A DNA stretch of 20,303 bases from CABMGU01 sp035292785 (GCA_035292785.1 DATDPK010000048.1:1-20303), one strand, 5' to 3'; positions 1 through 7,760 are shown, counted from the stretch's first letter. Notes: a model not told the origin generated them from the sequence alone. Made by a program: numbers and translations.

Positions 1-1
1 G

Positions 2-544
2 ATTAAGCTTGATTGTCTGGAGCAGACTTTTGTTGCTGACAAGTTTGGCACGTTTTCAATCAAGGATATTCCTCCTGGTCCTTGCAGAGTCCATGCTGCA
101 TTTCGCGATGGTACTGGCTTTCAGCTTATAACTGTTGAACCTAATCAAACAATGTATATTGAATTAAAGCTGGACAAGACGATAGTCAATATTCCTGAAG
201 AAGGAAATTATTTGTTGCCTGTTATTCTGGCGATTGCAGTTTTGTTGCTGGTTTTATATTTTGTTCTGCGAAAAAAGAAAGTGGTTGAGGAAAAGAAAGT
301 GGAAGCAGGCGCCAGAGTCAAGGATATTCTGCCTACGCTCAATCCAAAGGAACGTGACGTTGTTAACTTCTTGCTTGCCAACAGGTACAAGGCCACTCAG
401 GCAGAAATCCGTCACAACACTGGCATTCCTCGTACCTCCCTTGCAAGAACACTCCAAAGTCTGGAGACAAAGAATATCATTAAAATAGTAAAGGTTGGCA
501 AGGCCGTCAAAGTCCATCTTACGGACTGGTTCTTGGAAAAGTGA
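2..544 (+). CDS. Membrane-anchored winged-helix (MarR/ArsR-like) protein, 5' partial
   Basis: The frame is open from base 2, so the gene begins outside the window; the ATG at 152 is internal. The visible 180 residues have three parts. The first ~50 resemble a small beta-sandwich ending in a 'F-x-I-x-D-I-P-P-G' turn typical of extracellular Ig-like or carboxypeptidase-regulatory-like folds. One strong transmembrane helix follows (codons about 200-270, LLPVILAIAVLLLVLYFVL) with a basic stop-transfer stretch. The last ~80 residues form a winged helix: 'ILPTLNPKERDVVNFLL' as helix 1, 'TQAEIRHNTGIPRTSLARTL' as the helix-turn-helix, then a wing. The layout suggests an outside sensor and an inside DNA-binding domain, a design common in archaea. 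Its target is unknown. It ends 2 nt before the convergent toxin gene. Confidence 0.75.
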   Translation: MKLDCLEQTFVADKFGTFSIKDIPPGPCRVHAAFRDGTGFQLITVEPNQTMYIELKLDKTIVNIPEEGNYLLPVILAIAVLLLVLYFVLRKKKVVEEKKVEAGARVKDILPTLNPKERDVVNFLLANRYKATQAEIRHNTGIPRTSLARTLQSLETKNIIKIVKVGKAVKVHLTDWFLEK

Positions 545-546
545 TG

Positions 547-885
547 TTAAACTAAACCTAAGCTTATTTTTATTGATTCGTCTATTTTTTGCAGTGTTTC
601 GTCTTCAACTTTTCCTAAATTTTTGATCAGTCTTTTTTTGTCAATCGCTCTTATCTGATTTAATAATGCTTTTGCGTTTTTGCCTAGTAACTCAGCGATA
701 TAGACTTCGAATGGATAGACTTTTTCTGTTTTTTGAGAAGTTATTGGCGCTATTATGGTTATCGGGCTGTATTTGTTTCCGATGTCGTTTTGAATTATAA
801 CCGCTGGTCTTGATTTTTTAATTTCGTGCCCAATTGTTGGATCGAGATTCACGAGCCAGATTTCGCCTCTTTTTACTTCAATCAT
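547..885 (-). CDS. mazF: MazF/PemK-family endoribonuclease toxin
   Basis: This 112-aa protein has the PemK/MazF signatures in order: 'KRGEIWLVNLDP' near the N-terminus, 'EIKKSRPAVIIQND' around residues 21-34, and 'IIAPITS' around residues 44-50. The family cleaves single-stranded RNA, usually at short sequence motifs, and stops growth when free of its antitoxin. The arginine in KKSRP (R26) and the Thr/Ser of APITS (T49/S50) match the conserved active-site positions. The start codon overlaps the stop of the upstream antitoxin gene by 4 nt (ATGA), the usual arrangement for a translationally coupled toxin-antitoxin pair. Length is normal for the family. Target sequence and partner specificity cannot be read from the sequence. 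Confidence 0.9.
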   Translation of the reverse strand: MIEVKRGEIWLVNLDPTIGHEIKKSRPAVIIQNDIGNKYSPITIIAPITSQKTEKVYPFEVYIAELLGKNAKALLNQIRAIDKKRLIKNLGKVEDETLQKIDESIKISLGLV

Positions 886-1100
886 TCTATTTCTTTAGAA
901 GCCGTTTCCCATTCTTCTAAAAGTTGAAGATCTTCTGTGCCAAGGCTTTGGTAAGCTTGTATTAATTCCTCTTTAAGATTTTTGTTTTCGGTTTGAGCTA
1001 TTAACTTGCTAATAACTTCGTCGTAACTATCTTTTTCTACGCGCAATTTATCCAATGCTGATTTTGTGCTTTTGTGAAGCTTTACTGTTGTTACTTCCAT
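882..1100 (-). CDS. Ribbon-helix-helix antitoxin paired with MazF
   Basis: A 72-aa protein beginning 'MEVTTVKLHKSTKSALDKL'. The beta-strand plus two helices fit a ribbon-helix-helix DNA-binding fold (residues ~1-38), and the acidic helical C-terminus (LGTEDLQLLEEWETASKEIE) is the expected toxin-wrapping tail. The frame stays open upstream to a TTG near 1145, but I prefer the ATG at 1100: a TATA-like element (CTATTTAAG on the + strand, ~1123-1131) is centred ~27 bp upstream, giving a leaderless mRNA, and two operator-like repeats sit just before it. The gene precedes and overlaps the toxin by 4 nt. It most likely neutralises MazF and represses its own promoter. Confidence 0.85.
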   Translation of the reverse strand: MEVTTVKLHKSTKSALDKLRVEKDSYDEVISKLIAQTENKNLKEELIQAYQSLGTEDLQLLEEWETASKEIE

Positions 1101-1101
1101 A

Positions 1102-1120
1102 AGTATACCAGAAGTATACC
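1102..1120 (-). promoter_or_regulatory. Double 8-bp repeat operator upstream of antitoxin
   Basis: AGTATACC occurs at 1102-1109 and again at 1113-1120 (+ strand), a spacing of 11 bp or one helical turn. Each copy holds the palindrome GTATAC. The pair lies between the TATA-like element (~1123-1131) and the antitoxin ATG (1100), so a bound repressor would cover the predicted transcription start. Tandem sites on one DNA face suit cooperative binding of ribbon-helix-helix dimers. The site is seen; its use as the antitoxin operator is inferred. Confidence 0.6.
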
Positions 1121-1266
1121 AACTATTTAAGCCTTTCCCTGCCAAAGGATAATATATGTTTGGGTAGTTAATCTGCCTTTTTTACCTTTTTATAGTACGT
1201 TTTGAGCTTCTTTTACAGCTTCTGCCCGCTCAAATTACATATATTTGCCCGGTTATTGTACTCTTC

Positions 1267-2772
1267 ATGGCATTGATTGATAGGATCAAAAAAGCTGTAA
1301 AGAATCTTTTGGCAGGCGCCACCGTGACTGGCGCGCTTACTTGTGGCGCTCAGGCTAAAGCGCAAGATTCCAAGCCAGATGAGGTTGCGCAAGGCCAGGC
1401 TGAGCAAGTATCCATGCCTGCTCGAACATTATTTTTTGACTTTTTCAACGGGGTTATGGATCCAGAAAACAATTCCGGCTCTTTTGCAAACCCGCTTGAT
1501 GGCTATGATCTTAACACAAAAGCCTGGTATTCTGCAACTCAGCTGCTTGGGAAGGGCAGCGATCTATTAGGCGTTAAGGCTGGTTTGGACAAGGGCTTGC
1601 TTGCGCGCATCACTCAACTTGCCCTGCTCGGCTATTTGAATCACGGCACAAGTTATTATTTTCACGAAATGGCGCATGATTATGAAGGTAGAAAATTTGG
1701 CCTGCAAAAACATAGCCAACCCGATATTGATTTTTCTGATTGGAGCAAGGGAGTCCCTGCATACGTGCAGACAGGTGTACTGCCTCCAGACCCAATCCTT
1801 AATGAAGAGATCTATGTCAGAAATATAACCAATGGTTTGAATCAGGAAGAGTTCCAAGCGCATTTTCTGTACAAAGAACAGAATGATAAAAGACGCGTTA
1901 CTTTCGATGAAGCGGTTTCCTTTTTATCTGCCAAAACAGCTGATATTGTCTATCTTACTGTTGCAAACCAGTTGAAAGGGCTGAGCTTGAATGAAACACC
2001 TGATTACAAGTCGATAGCGATTTATGGAGACGATGCGCCTTATCCAACTTTAAGTAACCAAGGGTTATGGAATGACATTGATATGTACTTGCATCATTTG
2101 CACAGGCATGGGATTTACAGGATTTGGAATACACATTTTAATCCCCACACCGGCATTCCTCTTGAATTCTGGGATCCTAGAGCCGGGGGTATTGAGTTGA
2201 CTAGAAAGCAGTTGTTAAACCAGTTTATTCTTGCAGATGCTTTGTCCTTGAGGACTTGGGAAAGTCTTTATGCGATTGCGAACTATATGGTTACTGGCGA
2301 AAGAAGCATCAAGCCTGTCACAATTAAACTTGGCAAAACAGAAATTACCCCGACGTTGATCAATCATTATTTGACTCCCCGTGGAAGCTTTTACAACACC
2401 AACACGCCTATAAATATTGCTGGAAAACTTCCGCTTGAGCTTAATCTTGGCCACGATATAGATGGCTTGCTGGGTCCTGGAAAGGTTCGCCACATTAGAA
2501 CTGGTGCGCGGTTTGATTTGGCGTATGTGCCAGTTGATAAAAATGGCCGTGCTGCTGCGCTTCATTTGCGTCCTTTTGTTTACTTCAACTTTGACCGGCA
2601 TGCGAAGAAGTACGTTGGTTATTCTGCTGGCGCAGAACTCAGCATTGGTGTTCCCGGCGCTTTTGAATTAATGATTGGGCTTGAGCAGAACGAGCACGAT
2701 ATGCTTGAAAATCAAATCAAAGGAAAGGAAAAAGGACTTACTATAAGTGCGGGGTTGAAAATTGCGTACTAG
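1267..2772 (+). CDS. Exported protein with HExxH motif and beta-barrel-like C-terminus
   Basis: 501 aa. The N-terminus is a Sec-type signal peptide: basic MALIDRIKKAVKN, a hydrophobic stretch, and an AQAKA|QD cleavage-like site near residue 33. Residues 133-137 read HEMAH inside 'YYFHEMAHDYEGRKFG', a zinc-protease-type HExxH motif, but I cannot pick a convincing third metal ligand. A His-rich segment (YLHHLHRHG and THFNPHTG) follows mid-protein. The last ~150 residues alternate polar and apolar residues and end in 'LTISAGLKIAY', resembling terminal strands of bacterial outer-membrane barrels that finish on an aromatic residue. An archaeon lacking an outer membrane would not be expected to use such a barrel, so gene transfer or another beta fold is possible. 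A TATA-like element (~1237-1245) sits 26 bp before the ATG, supporting a leaderless start. I do not recognise the family. Confidence 0.7.
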   Translation: MALIDRIKKAVKNLLAGATVTGALTCGAQAKAQDSKPDEVAQGQAEQVSMPARTLFFDFFNGVMDPENNSGSFANPLDGYDLNTKAWYSATQLLGKGSDLLGVKAGLDKGLLARITQLALLGYLNHGTSYYFHEMAHDYEGRKFGLQKHSQPDIDFSDWSKGVPAYVQTGVLPPDPILNEEIYVRNITNGLNQEEFQAHFLYKEQNDKRRVTFDEAVSFLSAKTADIVYLTVANQLKGLSLNETPDYKSIAIYGDDAPYPTLSNQGLWNDIDMYLHHLHRHGIYRIWNTHFNPHTGIPLEFWDPRAGGIELTRKQLLNQFILADALSLRTWESLYAIANYMVTGERSIKPVTIKLGKTEITPTLINHYLTPRGSFYNTNTPINIAGKLPLELNLGHDIDGLLGPGKVRHIRTGARFDLAYVPVDKNGRAAALHLRPFVYFNFDRHAKKYVGYSAGAELSIGVPGAFELMIGLEQNEHDMLENQIKGKEKGLTISAGLKIAY

Positions 2773-2814
2773 GAATAGCTTTAAATATAATTAAATGAAT
2801 CGGAGGTAGTAAAA

Positions 2815-3807
2815 ATGAAATTGAAAAAAACAATTGGATTGTTTGTGTTGTTGTTAGTGATTTTGTCAGCTTCATCTGTTTTTGCTGACCAGCCAGACCT
2901 TGAGTTGAATGGGTGGACCACAACTTCAGTCACAGAAGCGGGAGAAGTGGGAGCAATTAGTGCTATAGTGCTAAACAAGAGAGGTATGGAAGCAGGAGAG
3001 TTCAGAGTAACTTTTGACATCAGCCCTTCCAGCTATAAAATAGTTGAAGGCGGTCTGAGCCAGAAATACGAAGGACTTGGACCTGGAGGACAGTTGATGA
3101 GCACAATAAAAGTTGTGCTCCAGGAAAAGACGGATTATACAATAAAAATCATTGTTGATCCTGACGATAGTGTAGCTGAAACAAATGAACAGAACAATGC
3201 AGGAATAGCAAAAATTTCAGTTGGTGGAGAGGTTATTACTGCCCCGCCAAGGCCTGTGCCTCCGCCGGCATTGCCTGAAGAACTGGTGGAAAAGTATCCC
3301 TTGCCTCTCGTATATAAAAAGTACCCTGTGCCTCCGCCGGTGCCTGTGCAGGAGTATGAGAGTTGTATTGAACAGCTTAAGGCTTTGAAGGAAAAGATTA
3401 ACCAGTACGATCAGGCAGGCTTGGAAGTTCCTGTTGAGTTTTGGAATGATTACAAAGCGTTAGATGCGCAATGTCAGAGTTTGAGACCTATTGGTCCTCC
3501 TGTTGCTCTCGTTGAGCGTGAAGAAGTTTGTGTTGGTTGCAGGCGTGATGCTTCTTGTTTGCAGTTCGGCATTCGCCTTGTGGAAAATGGAGTCCCAGTC
3601 TACTGCGATATTGACAGTTTTCTCAAACCTCAAAAGCAGGTTGGTGAATCTGCTCAGAACAACTATGAGTGTTTAAGCAATACGGCAGCTGATAGCAGAT
3701 GCGTTAGCATTGAAGAGCGTATACAGGCTGTCGAGCAGGAATTAAAGGAGCAGCGCACGCTCATCCAGAAAATATTGGACTTTTTCAAGAATATCTTTGG
3801 AGGCTGA
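2815..3807 (+). CDS. Secreted CARDB-domain protein with proline-rich linker
   Basis: 330 aa with a clear signal peptide (MKLKKTIGLFVLLLVILSASSVFA|DQ). Residues ~25-140 form an adhesion-like CARDB/Ig domain ending in the typical 'DPDDSVAETNEQNNAG' strand-turn. A Pro-rich linker follows (repeats like PPPALPEE, YPVPPPVPVQEY), then a region with about nine cysteines (CIEQL, CQSL, CVGC, CLQFG, CDID, CLSN, CVSI) that probably forms disulfides, and a C-terminal coiled coil ending FFKNIFGG. No membrane anchor is visible, so it is probably secreted or held by partners. A strong GGAGGT (2802-2807) lies 7 nt before the ATG, yet the nearest TATA-like element (TTTAAATA, 2780-2787) is so close that this site would fall outside a transcript started from it. 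Role: surface or adhesion protein, not further assignable. Confidence 0.8.
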   Translation: MKLKKTIGLFVLLLVILSASSVFADQPDLELNGWTTTSVTEAGEVGAISAIVLNKRGMEAGEFRVTFDISPSSYKIVEGGLSQKYEGLGPGGQLMSTIKVVLQEKTDYTIKIIVDPDDSVAETNEQNNAGIAKISVGGEVITAPPRPVPPPALPEELVEKYPLPLVYKKYPVPPPVPVQEYESCIEQLKALKEKINQYDQAGLEVPVEFWNDYKALDAQCQSLRPIGPPVALVEREEVCVGCRRDASCLQFGIRLVENGVPVYCDIDSFLKPQKQVGESAQNNYECLSNTAADSRCVSIEERIQAVEQELKEQRTLIQKILDFFKNIFGG

Positions 3808-3809
3808 TT

Positions 3810-4079
3810 TTATTTTTTTATTAACTCTTCAAACTTTTTCTTCATCTCTTCTGCTTTAATCTTCATTTTCTCAGGCAGCTCTGGATTAATCTCGTAAGAA
3901 ATTGTATTTTCTGTTATTTTTACTTCTGCAACCCACGGCTCTCTTCCTGCCCTAAATATATAGGCACCTATCCTTGATATTTCCTTCTGCACTTCTTCAG
4001 TTTTTGGCGCTTTCCAGTGTGAAGTGTGGACTATTCTCAAAATTGCGAATATTTTGTCTATTTTTTCCTGTGTTAGCAT
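3810..4079 (-). CDS. Small conserved-looking protein, unknown function
   Basis: 89 aa, MLTQEKIDKIFAILRIVHTSHW... with a Trp-containing central part (GREPWVAEV) predicted as mixed helix/strand and a Lys/Glu-rich helical end. I do not recognise it. It overlaps the end of the upstream P-loop gene by 7 nt on the same strand, so the two are almost certainly co-transcribed and probably translationally coupled. It ends 2 nt from the convergent CARDB gene. Its function may be tied to the kinase-like neighbour, but nothing in the sequence shows how. Confidence 0.7.
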   Translation of the reverse strand: MLTQEKIDKIFAILRIVHTSHWKAPKTEEVQKEISRIGAYIFRAGREPWVAEVKITENTISYEINPELPEKMKIKAEEMKKKFEELIKK

Positions 4080-4654
4080 TTGGCTATAACTTCTAAAACC
4101 TCTTTTGTCCTTCCGTCAATTGTTGTCGATTTCAATAAATGTACTTTTTGTTCTGGAACTCTTAGAATTCTGAAAGCGCGGGATATATTTTCATCAACCC
4201 TTCTTTGCAGGTCAGAATCGCTTGGCCTCATATCATCTCCTTTTAATGGAATTGCGCCAATTGGAAAATATACGAATTTTGTTGTTAGAGATGCATAATA
4301 TTGGCCCATTCTTTTGAGCAGTTCTTCAACATCAAAATCAGTCTGTCCGGTGCACAGTGTCAAGTAATATGCAAAATTGTCAATAGCCGACCTGTCTGTT
4401 ACTATTGTATCATTCTGCTGAAGCAGGCTGTTTTGCGCAGGATCCATTACTGCCCAGGAATTCATGTTCATTAACTCAAAAGGACCTATGCCGAACTCTC
4501 TTACTAGATCCCACGGGCTTGCATATCCCAATGCTGGAACAAACTCTCGCACAGACTCCCTAAAATAGCGCAGCTCTGGTCTTTGCTCTTTTATTTTGTC
4601 GAAAATGGTTGTTTTTCCTGTTCCGTGTGAGCCTATCAGCGAAATTGTTTTCAT
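4073..4654 (-). CDS. P-loop NTPase, AAA_28/NadR-like kinase fold
   Basis: 193 aa. A Walker A motif, GSHGTGKTT, stands at residues 8-16 directly after the first strand. 'TIVTDRSAIDNFAYY' (residues ~83-97) fits the Walker B/substrate region of small-molecule kinases (TDRS..D), and 'DLQRRVDENISRAFRIL' near the C-terminus resembles a LID-type arginine segment. This matches the AAA_28 group, which includes the kinase domain of NadR and related nucleoside or metabolite kinases. The substrate is unknown. The 'IGSHGTGKTT' start and full length agree with the family. A TATA-like stretch (~4677-4685) lies ~27 bp upstream of the ATG, so the mRNA is probably leaderless. It overlaps the downstream 89-aa gene by 7 nt. 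Confidence 0.8.
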   Translation of the reverse strand: MKTISLIGSHGTGKTTIFDKIKEQRPELRYFRESVREFVPALGYASPWDLVREFGIGPFELMNMNSWAVMDPAQNSLLQQNDTIVTDRSAIDNFAYYLTLCTGQTDFDVEELLKRMGQYYASLTTKFVYFPIGAIPLKGDDMRPSDSDLQRRVDENISRAFRILRVPEQKVHLLKSTTIDGRTKEVLEVIAKC

Positions 4655-4730
4655 AAAAATATGGTGATAATCTGTTCTATATCTATTTTCCCCACAATCT
4701 TAATATAGTCTTCTCTGTCTAATTTATAGT

Positions 4731-5138
4731 ATGGACGAAAAAACGAGGGAGAGGATTAATGCTGTTGCAAAGTCTTTGAAGTCCTTGCACCTCGCTGCAA
4801 ATGATGAGGAGGCTGAAATGCGCGCTAAGAAGATTGTTGAGGAGTCAAAGGGTGAAGGAAAGTCTTTGAAGGAATTGTTTGAAACCCGTGAAACTTTGGA
4901 AAGTGAAGCAAAGCAGGAACATAAGTCTGCTGAACAAGATATAGAATCTGCCAAGGAATCGAAAGGAAAAGCAAAGGAAACAAAAGAGCAGTTGAATTAC
5001 GATATCAAGGTTCACAAGCTGGAAAAAAGCGGCGTTAAAGAAGCAACAAAGAACGTTGACGAGCTGGAATGCGCAGCAAAAGATACAGAATATATAGTTA
5101 AGGAAGCTGAAAAAGTTCAGAAAAAGAAATCAAAGTAA
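4731..5138 (+). CDS. Charged coiled-coil protein, unknown function
   Basis: 135 aa, almost wholly Lys/Glu/Ala-rich and predicted helical (for example KETKEQLNYDIKVHKLEKSG), with no signal peptide or membrane segment. It ends in a basic run, KVQKKKSK. The single cysteine is in DELECAAKD. Low-complexity coiled coils like this cannot be assigned by eye; structural, chaperone-like or nucleic-acid-associated roles are all possible. A TATA-like TTAATATAG (4700-4708) is centred 27 bp upstream of the ATG, supporting a leaderless start. It diverges from the P-loop gene with only 76 nt between the starts. Confidence 0.7.
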   Translation: MDEKTRERINAVAKSLKSLHLAANDEEAEMRAKKIVEESKGEGKSLKELFETRETLESEAKQEHKSAEQDIESAKESKGKAKETKEQLNYDIKVHKLEKSGVKEATKNVDELECAAKDTEYIVKEAEKVQKKKSK

Positions 5139-5225
5139 CTACTCCGCAATGCTAACAAAATAGAAAACTTTAAATATGAGCCCCTCCTTCTGTGTACTAT
5201 AACATATACTACGGGGTGGAGTTAA

Positions 5226-6593
5226 ATGAAACGCATAGGATTATTCGTTATGTTGATTGCACTGTTCGCAATGAGCGCAACTGCAATACAAGTTGCTGGC
5301 CCAACAATTGGTGCTGAGAAACAAGATCGTATTGTAAACGTTACAAGTTCGTTCACAATCACGAACAATGCAACTACAACTATGACAAACATAGGTGTTG
5401 TTGTAACTGCTGATACAAAATACAGCATTATTGTTTCAGGCGTTCCGGCAAGCATCGGTCCTGGAGCAACAGCTTCTGTAGCAATCACAGGCACAATTCC
5501 ACTTTCTCACCCTGGCGTGGATGCTGTTGATTTGGCTGAAAAAGCATTAAAAATCGGAACTTTGACTGTTACAGGCACTACAAGTGCAAGCGAATCAGCA
5601 ACTGCTGACATTAATATGCAGGCTGTTAACCAGTTTAGAATCAAGAAAGCACGCATCGAGTGCAGTACAAAATCACAAAGTTTGGACGATGGCGACAGAA
5701 TTGAAAACCTGAAGCCTGGTGACGATTGCACTTTGGAAATTGAAGTTGAAAACGAATTTGACGACACTGACAGCGATAACAAGAAAATAGGCGATATTGC
5801 TTTTGACTCTGTTGATATCAGTGTTGACTCAAGTGACAGTGATATTGATGTTAACGAAGATGACAGCATCGATGACCTTGATGCAAGCGACGAAGACTCA
5901 ATGACTGTTGACCTTGAAATTGATGACGAAGCAGACGATGGAACTATCAGCGTTGAAATCCGTGCTTCAGCACGCGATGAAAACGGCGCTTTGCACGGTG
6001 AAATGATTGATTTCCGTTTGGAAGTTGACCGTTTGACTCACGACGTCCAGATACGGCGCATTGAGCTTGCTCCAGTGTCAACTGACAACTGTTTGGCAAC
6101 AAATGCTAAAGTAAACGTCAACTTGCTCAATCAGGGCAAGCGTGATGAAGACGAAGCAGCTGTTGAAGTAAGCGTTCCTGACTTGAAGTTCACAAAGAAA
6201 GTGGACAATGTTCAGCTTGACAAAGATGACAGCACATCTGTTTCATTCGATGTTCCTGTTGCAAAGGAAACAAAGCCAGGCGTATACCGTGTTGATGTAA
6301 GAAGTTACTTTGACAATGTTGCGCCAAGCAACTCAGGCAGTGCTGAATTAACCGTGACAGCATGCGAAGAGGAAGAAACTGAAGTTGTTGAACAGCCAAA
6401 GACATCAACAACTGTTGTTGTACCTCAAGCTCCTTCACAGGGCCAAACACAGGCGCAAGCTGCTCCTAAGAGAGAATCAACCTCAGGCTTTACAGAAAGC
6501 AAGGCTTATGTTGCTTTGCTTGCAGTGCTTATTGTCCTTATCGTCGTAGGCATTGTGGCTATGTTGGTTTTCCTCCGGAAAAAGCAGGCTTAA
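5226..6593 (+). CDS. S-layer-like surface protein with Asp-rich domain and C-terminal membrane anchor
   Basis: 455 aa. Signal peptide at residues 1-20 (MKRIGLFVMLIALFAMSATA). Three Ig-like parts follow: residues ~21-125 (VTSSFTITNNATTTMTNIGV, a repeated-domain style common in archaeal surface proteins), ~130-260 beginning 'LKPGDDCTLEIEVEN', and a CARDB-like part ~265-385 ('NVNLLNQGKRDEDEAA', 'KPGVYRVDVRSYF'). The second part carries a very acidic run (DSSDSDIDVNEDD, DDLDASDEDS) that could bind calcium. A Gln/Pro/Thr linker leads to one transmembrane helix (ALLAVLIVLIVVGIVAMLVF) and a basic tail, as in archaeal anchored S-layer proteins. A TATA box (CTTTAAATA, ~5169-5177), a ~30-nt leader and a GGGGTGGAG site just before the ATG suggest strong expression. 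Probably a major envelope protein; that is inference. Confidence 0.8.
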   Translation: MKRIGLFVMLIALFAMSATAIQVAGPTIGAEKQDRIVNVTSSFTITNNATTTMTNIGVVVTADTKYSIIVSGVPASIGPGATASVAITGTIPLSHPGVDAVDLAEKALKIGTLTVTGTTSASESATADINMQAVNQFRIKKARIECSTKSQSLDDGDRIENLKPGDDCTLEIEVENEFDDTDSDNKKIGDIAFDSVDISVDSSDSDIDVNEDDSIDDLDASDEDSMTVDLEIDDEADDGTISVEIRASARDENGALHGEMIDFRLEVDRLTHDVQIRRIELAPVSTDNCLATNAKVNVNLLNQGKRDEDEAAVEVSVPDLKFTKKVDNVQLDKDDSTSVSFDVPVAKETKPGVYRVDVRSYFDNVAPSNSGSAELTVTACEEEETEVVEQPKTSTTVVVPQAPSQGQTQAQAAPKRESTSGFTESKAYVALLAVLIVLIVVGIVAMLVFLRKKQA

Positions 6594-6597
6594 ACCG

Positions 6598-6614
6598 TTT
6601 TTTTTATTATTCTT
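6598..6614 (+). terminator. T-run terminator after surface protein gene
   Basis: Eight consecutive T (6598-6605), followed by more T-rich sequence, start 5 nt after the stop codon. Archaeal RNA polymerase stops at such T-runs without needing a hairpin, and no hairpin is visible. Confidence 0.55.
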
Positions 6615-6678
6615 CTTGTTATTTTATCCGGTTTTTCTTGAGTAACGCATATAAAGCCATTTTTCTTGATATTATTTT

Positions 6679-7512
6679 ATGAAATGGCTTGCGTTGATTG
6701 TTTTGCTGATCCCTTGTGTTAGCGCGTCAGTTGTTATCTCCCAGGTCTTATACGACCCTATTGGCACTGAATCTGGCGGGGAAGCGATAGAATTGCGCAA
6801 TGATGGAAACGAGTCTGTGAACATTGGCGGTTGGGTGCTTAAGACTGAATATGCTGACGCTGATGCCACTATTCCGGATAACACAGTATTGAAGCCGAGT
6901 GAGACTTTTCTTGTTGCTGATGAGGGCTGGGATGATAATAAGGACAATTCTTCCTGGAAGTCTGCTGATTATGAGGAAAAGATAACTTTAGGCAACACTA
7001 ATGGCGGAATAGCTCTAATTGCCAACGGCTCTATTATTGACGCAGCCGGCTGGGGTGATGCTGGCGAGATTGATGACGGTTTGTATGAAGGCGATCCTGC
7101 TTCTGAGGTTTCTGCTGGTATGGCTTTGCTCAGGACAAGCGATAATGATGATAATGCTGAGGATTTTGAGGAAGCAGAGCCTTCTTTTCAGGACGGTATT
7201 TTTGTGCCTGTGACTGCTTCTGTCAGCTTTGGCAGTTCTCCTTATTTGACTGTTTCAAAGTCTTTGAAGCTTGACCCTAAAGGGGTTTTGACTATCAAGA
7301 ATCACGCAAGCACTGCTGTTGACATTACTTTGTTTTTGAACGATTTGCGCTACAAGAGCTTCACTATTTCAAAGAAGAATATAGAAGTTGACACTGAATT
7401 TGCTTTGGATGCAGGTGAAGAAAAGAATATTGAGTTTGTGCTAAGAATTCCAACTGACGCAGCGCCTGGGACCTATTCCTCAACTTTGCGTGTAGTGTAT
7501 AAGTTTAGATGA
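6679..7512 (+). CDS. Secreted lamin-tail-domain (LTD) protein
   Basis: 277 aa. A short signal peptide, MKWLALIVLLIPCVSA, is followed by a lamin-tail domain over residues ~17-165: 'VVISQVLYDPIGTESGGEAIELRNDG' (VxISQVxYDP..E..xExxELxN), 'VNIGGWVLK', 'FLVADEGW' and 'GGIALI..GSIIDAAGWGD' are its hallmark strands. A second beta domain (residues ~180-277, 'LKLDPKGVLTIKNHAS', 'PGTYSSTLRVVYKF') resembles an archaeal Ig-like module. There is no C-terminal anchor. LTD proteins in prokaryotes are mostly extracellular and often linked to nucleases or surface binding; no catalytic domain is seen here. A TATA-like CATATAAAG (6648-6656) sits ~27 bp before the ATG. Confidence 0.82.
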   Translation: MKWLALIVLLIPCVSASVVISQVLYDPIGTESGGEAIELRNDGNESVNIGGWVLKTEYADADATIPDNTVLKPSETFLVADEGWDDNKDNSSWKSADYEEKITLGNTNGGIALIANGSIIDAAGWGDAGEIDDGLYEGDPASEVSAGMALLRTSDNDDNAEDFEEAEPSFQDGIFVPVTASVSFGSSPYLTVSKSLKLDPKGVLTIKNHASTAVDITLFLNDLRYKSFTISKKNIEVDTEFALDAGEEKNIEFVLRIPTDAAPGTYSSTLRVVYKFR

Positions 7513-7638
7513 CTATTTTCTGTTTCGGAAGGCTACAAGGCAGGACTGTTTTATCCAGCATTGAGGGCACTGTGTATGCGTTTCATACTTCTTGCCAAAG
7601 CAAGGGTCCTCTACCAGTTTCAACATTTTTGTTTCCAT
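7513..7638 (-). CDS. 41-aa four-cysteine microprotein
   Basis: A short ORF, ATG at 7638 to TAG at 7513, encoding METKMLKLVEDPCFGKKYET and then HTQCPQCWIKQSCLVAFRNRK. Its four cysteines are spaced C-x10-C-x2-C-x5-C, which suggests a single zinc or iron-sulfur site. The start lies 17 nt below a predicted transcription start: a TTAAATA box (~7677-7684) is centred ~42 bp upstream, and a GAGG sits about 10 nt before the ATG. The stop directly abuts the stop of the convergent LTD gene, the same packing seen at other convergent junctions here, so it fits the local gene grammar. No family recognised. Alternatives are an RNA-binding zinc knuckle or a redox peptide. Confidence 0.6.
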   Translation of the reverse strand: METKMLKLVEDPCFGKKYETHTQCPQCWIKQSCLVAFRNRK

Positions 7639-7760
7639 AAAAAAGCCTCAAACCTGTACTATTAATGGAAGGGGAGTATTTAAGTCTTTCTGATTTTATA
7701 TAGATTATATAATTCTGGTTTTGGTGAAAAATTAAATAGCTGTCTCATTTTCCTTAACAT

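Noticed and set aside
2215..2601. Minus-strand frame of 128 codons within the HExxH gene
   Set aside because: Antisense to a gene with a signal peptide and consistent promoter; the translation has no recognisable domain.
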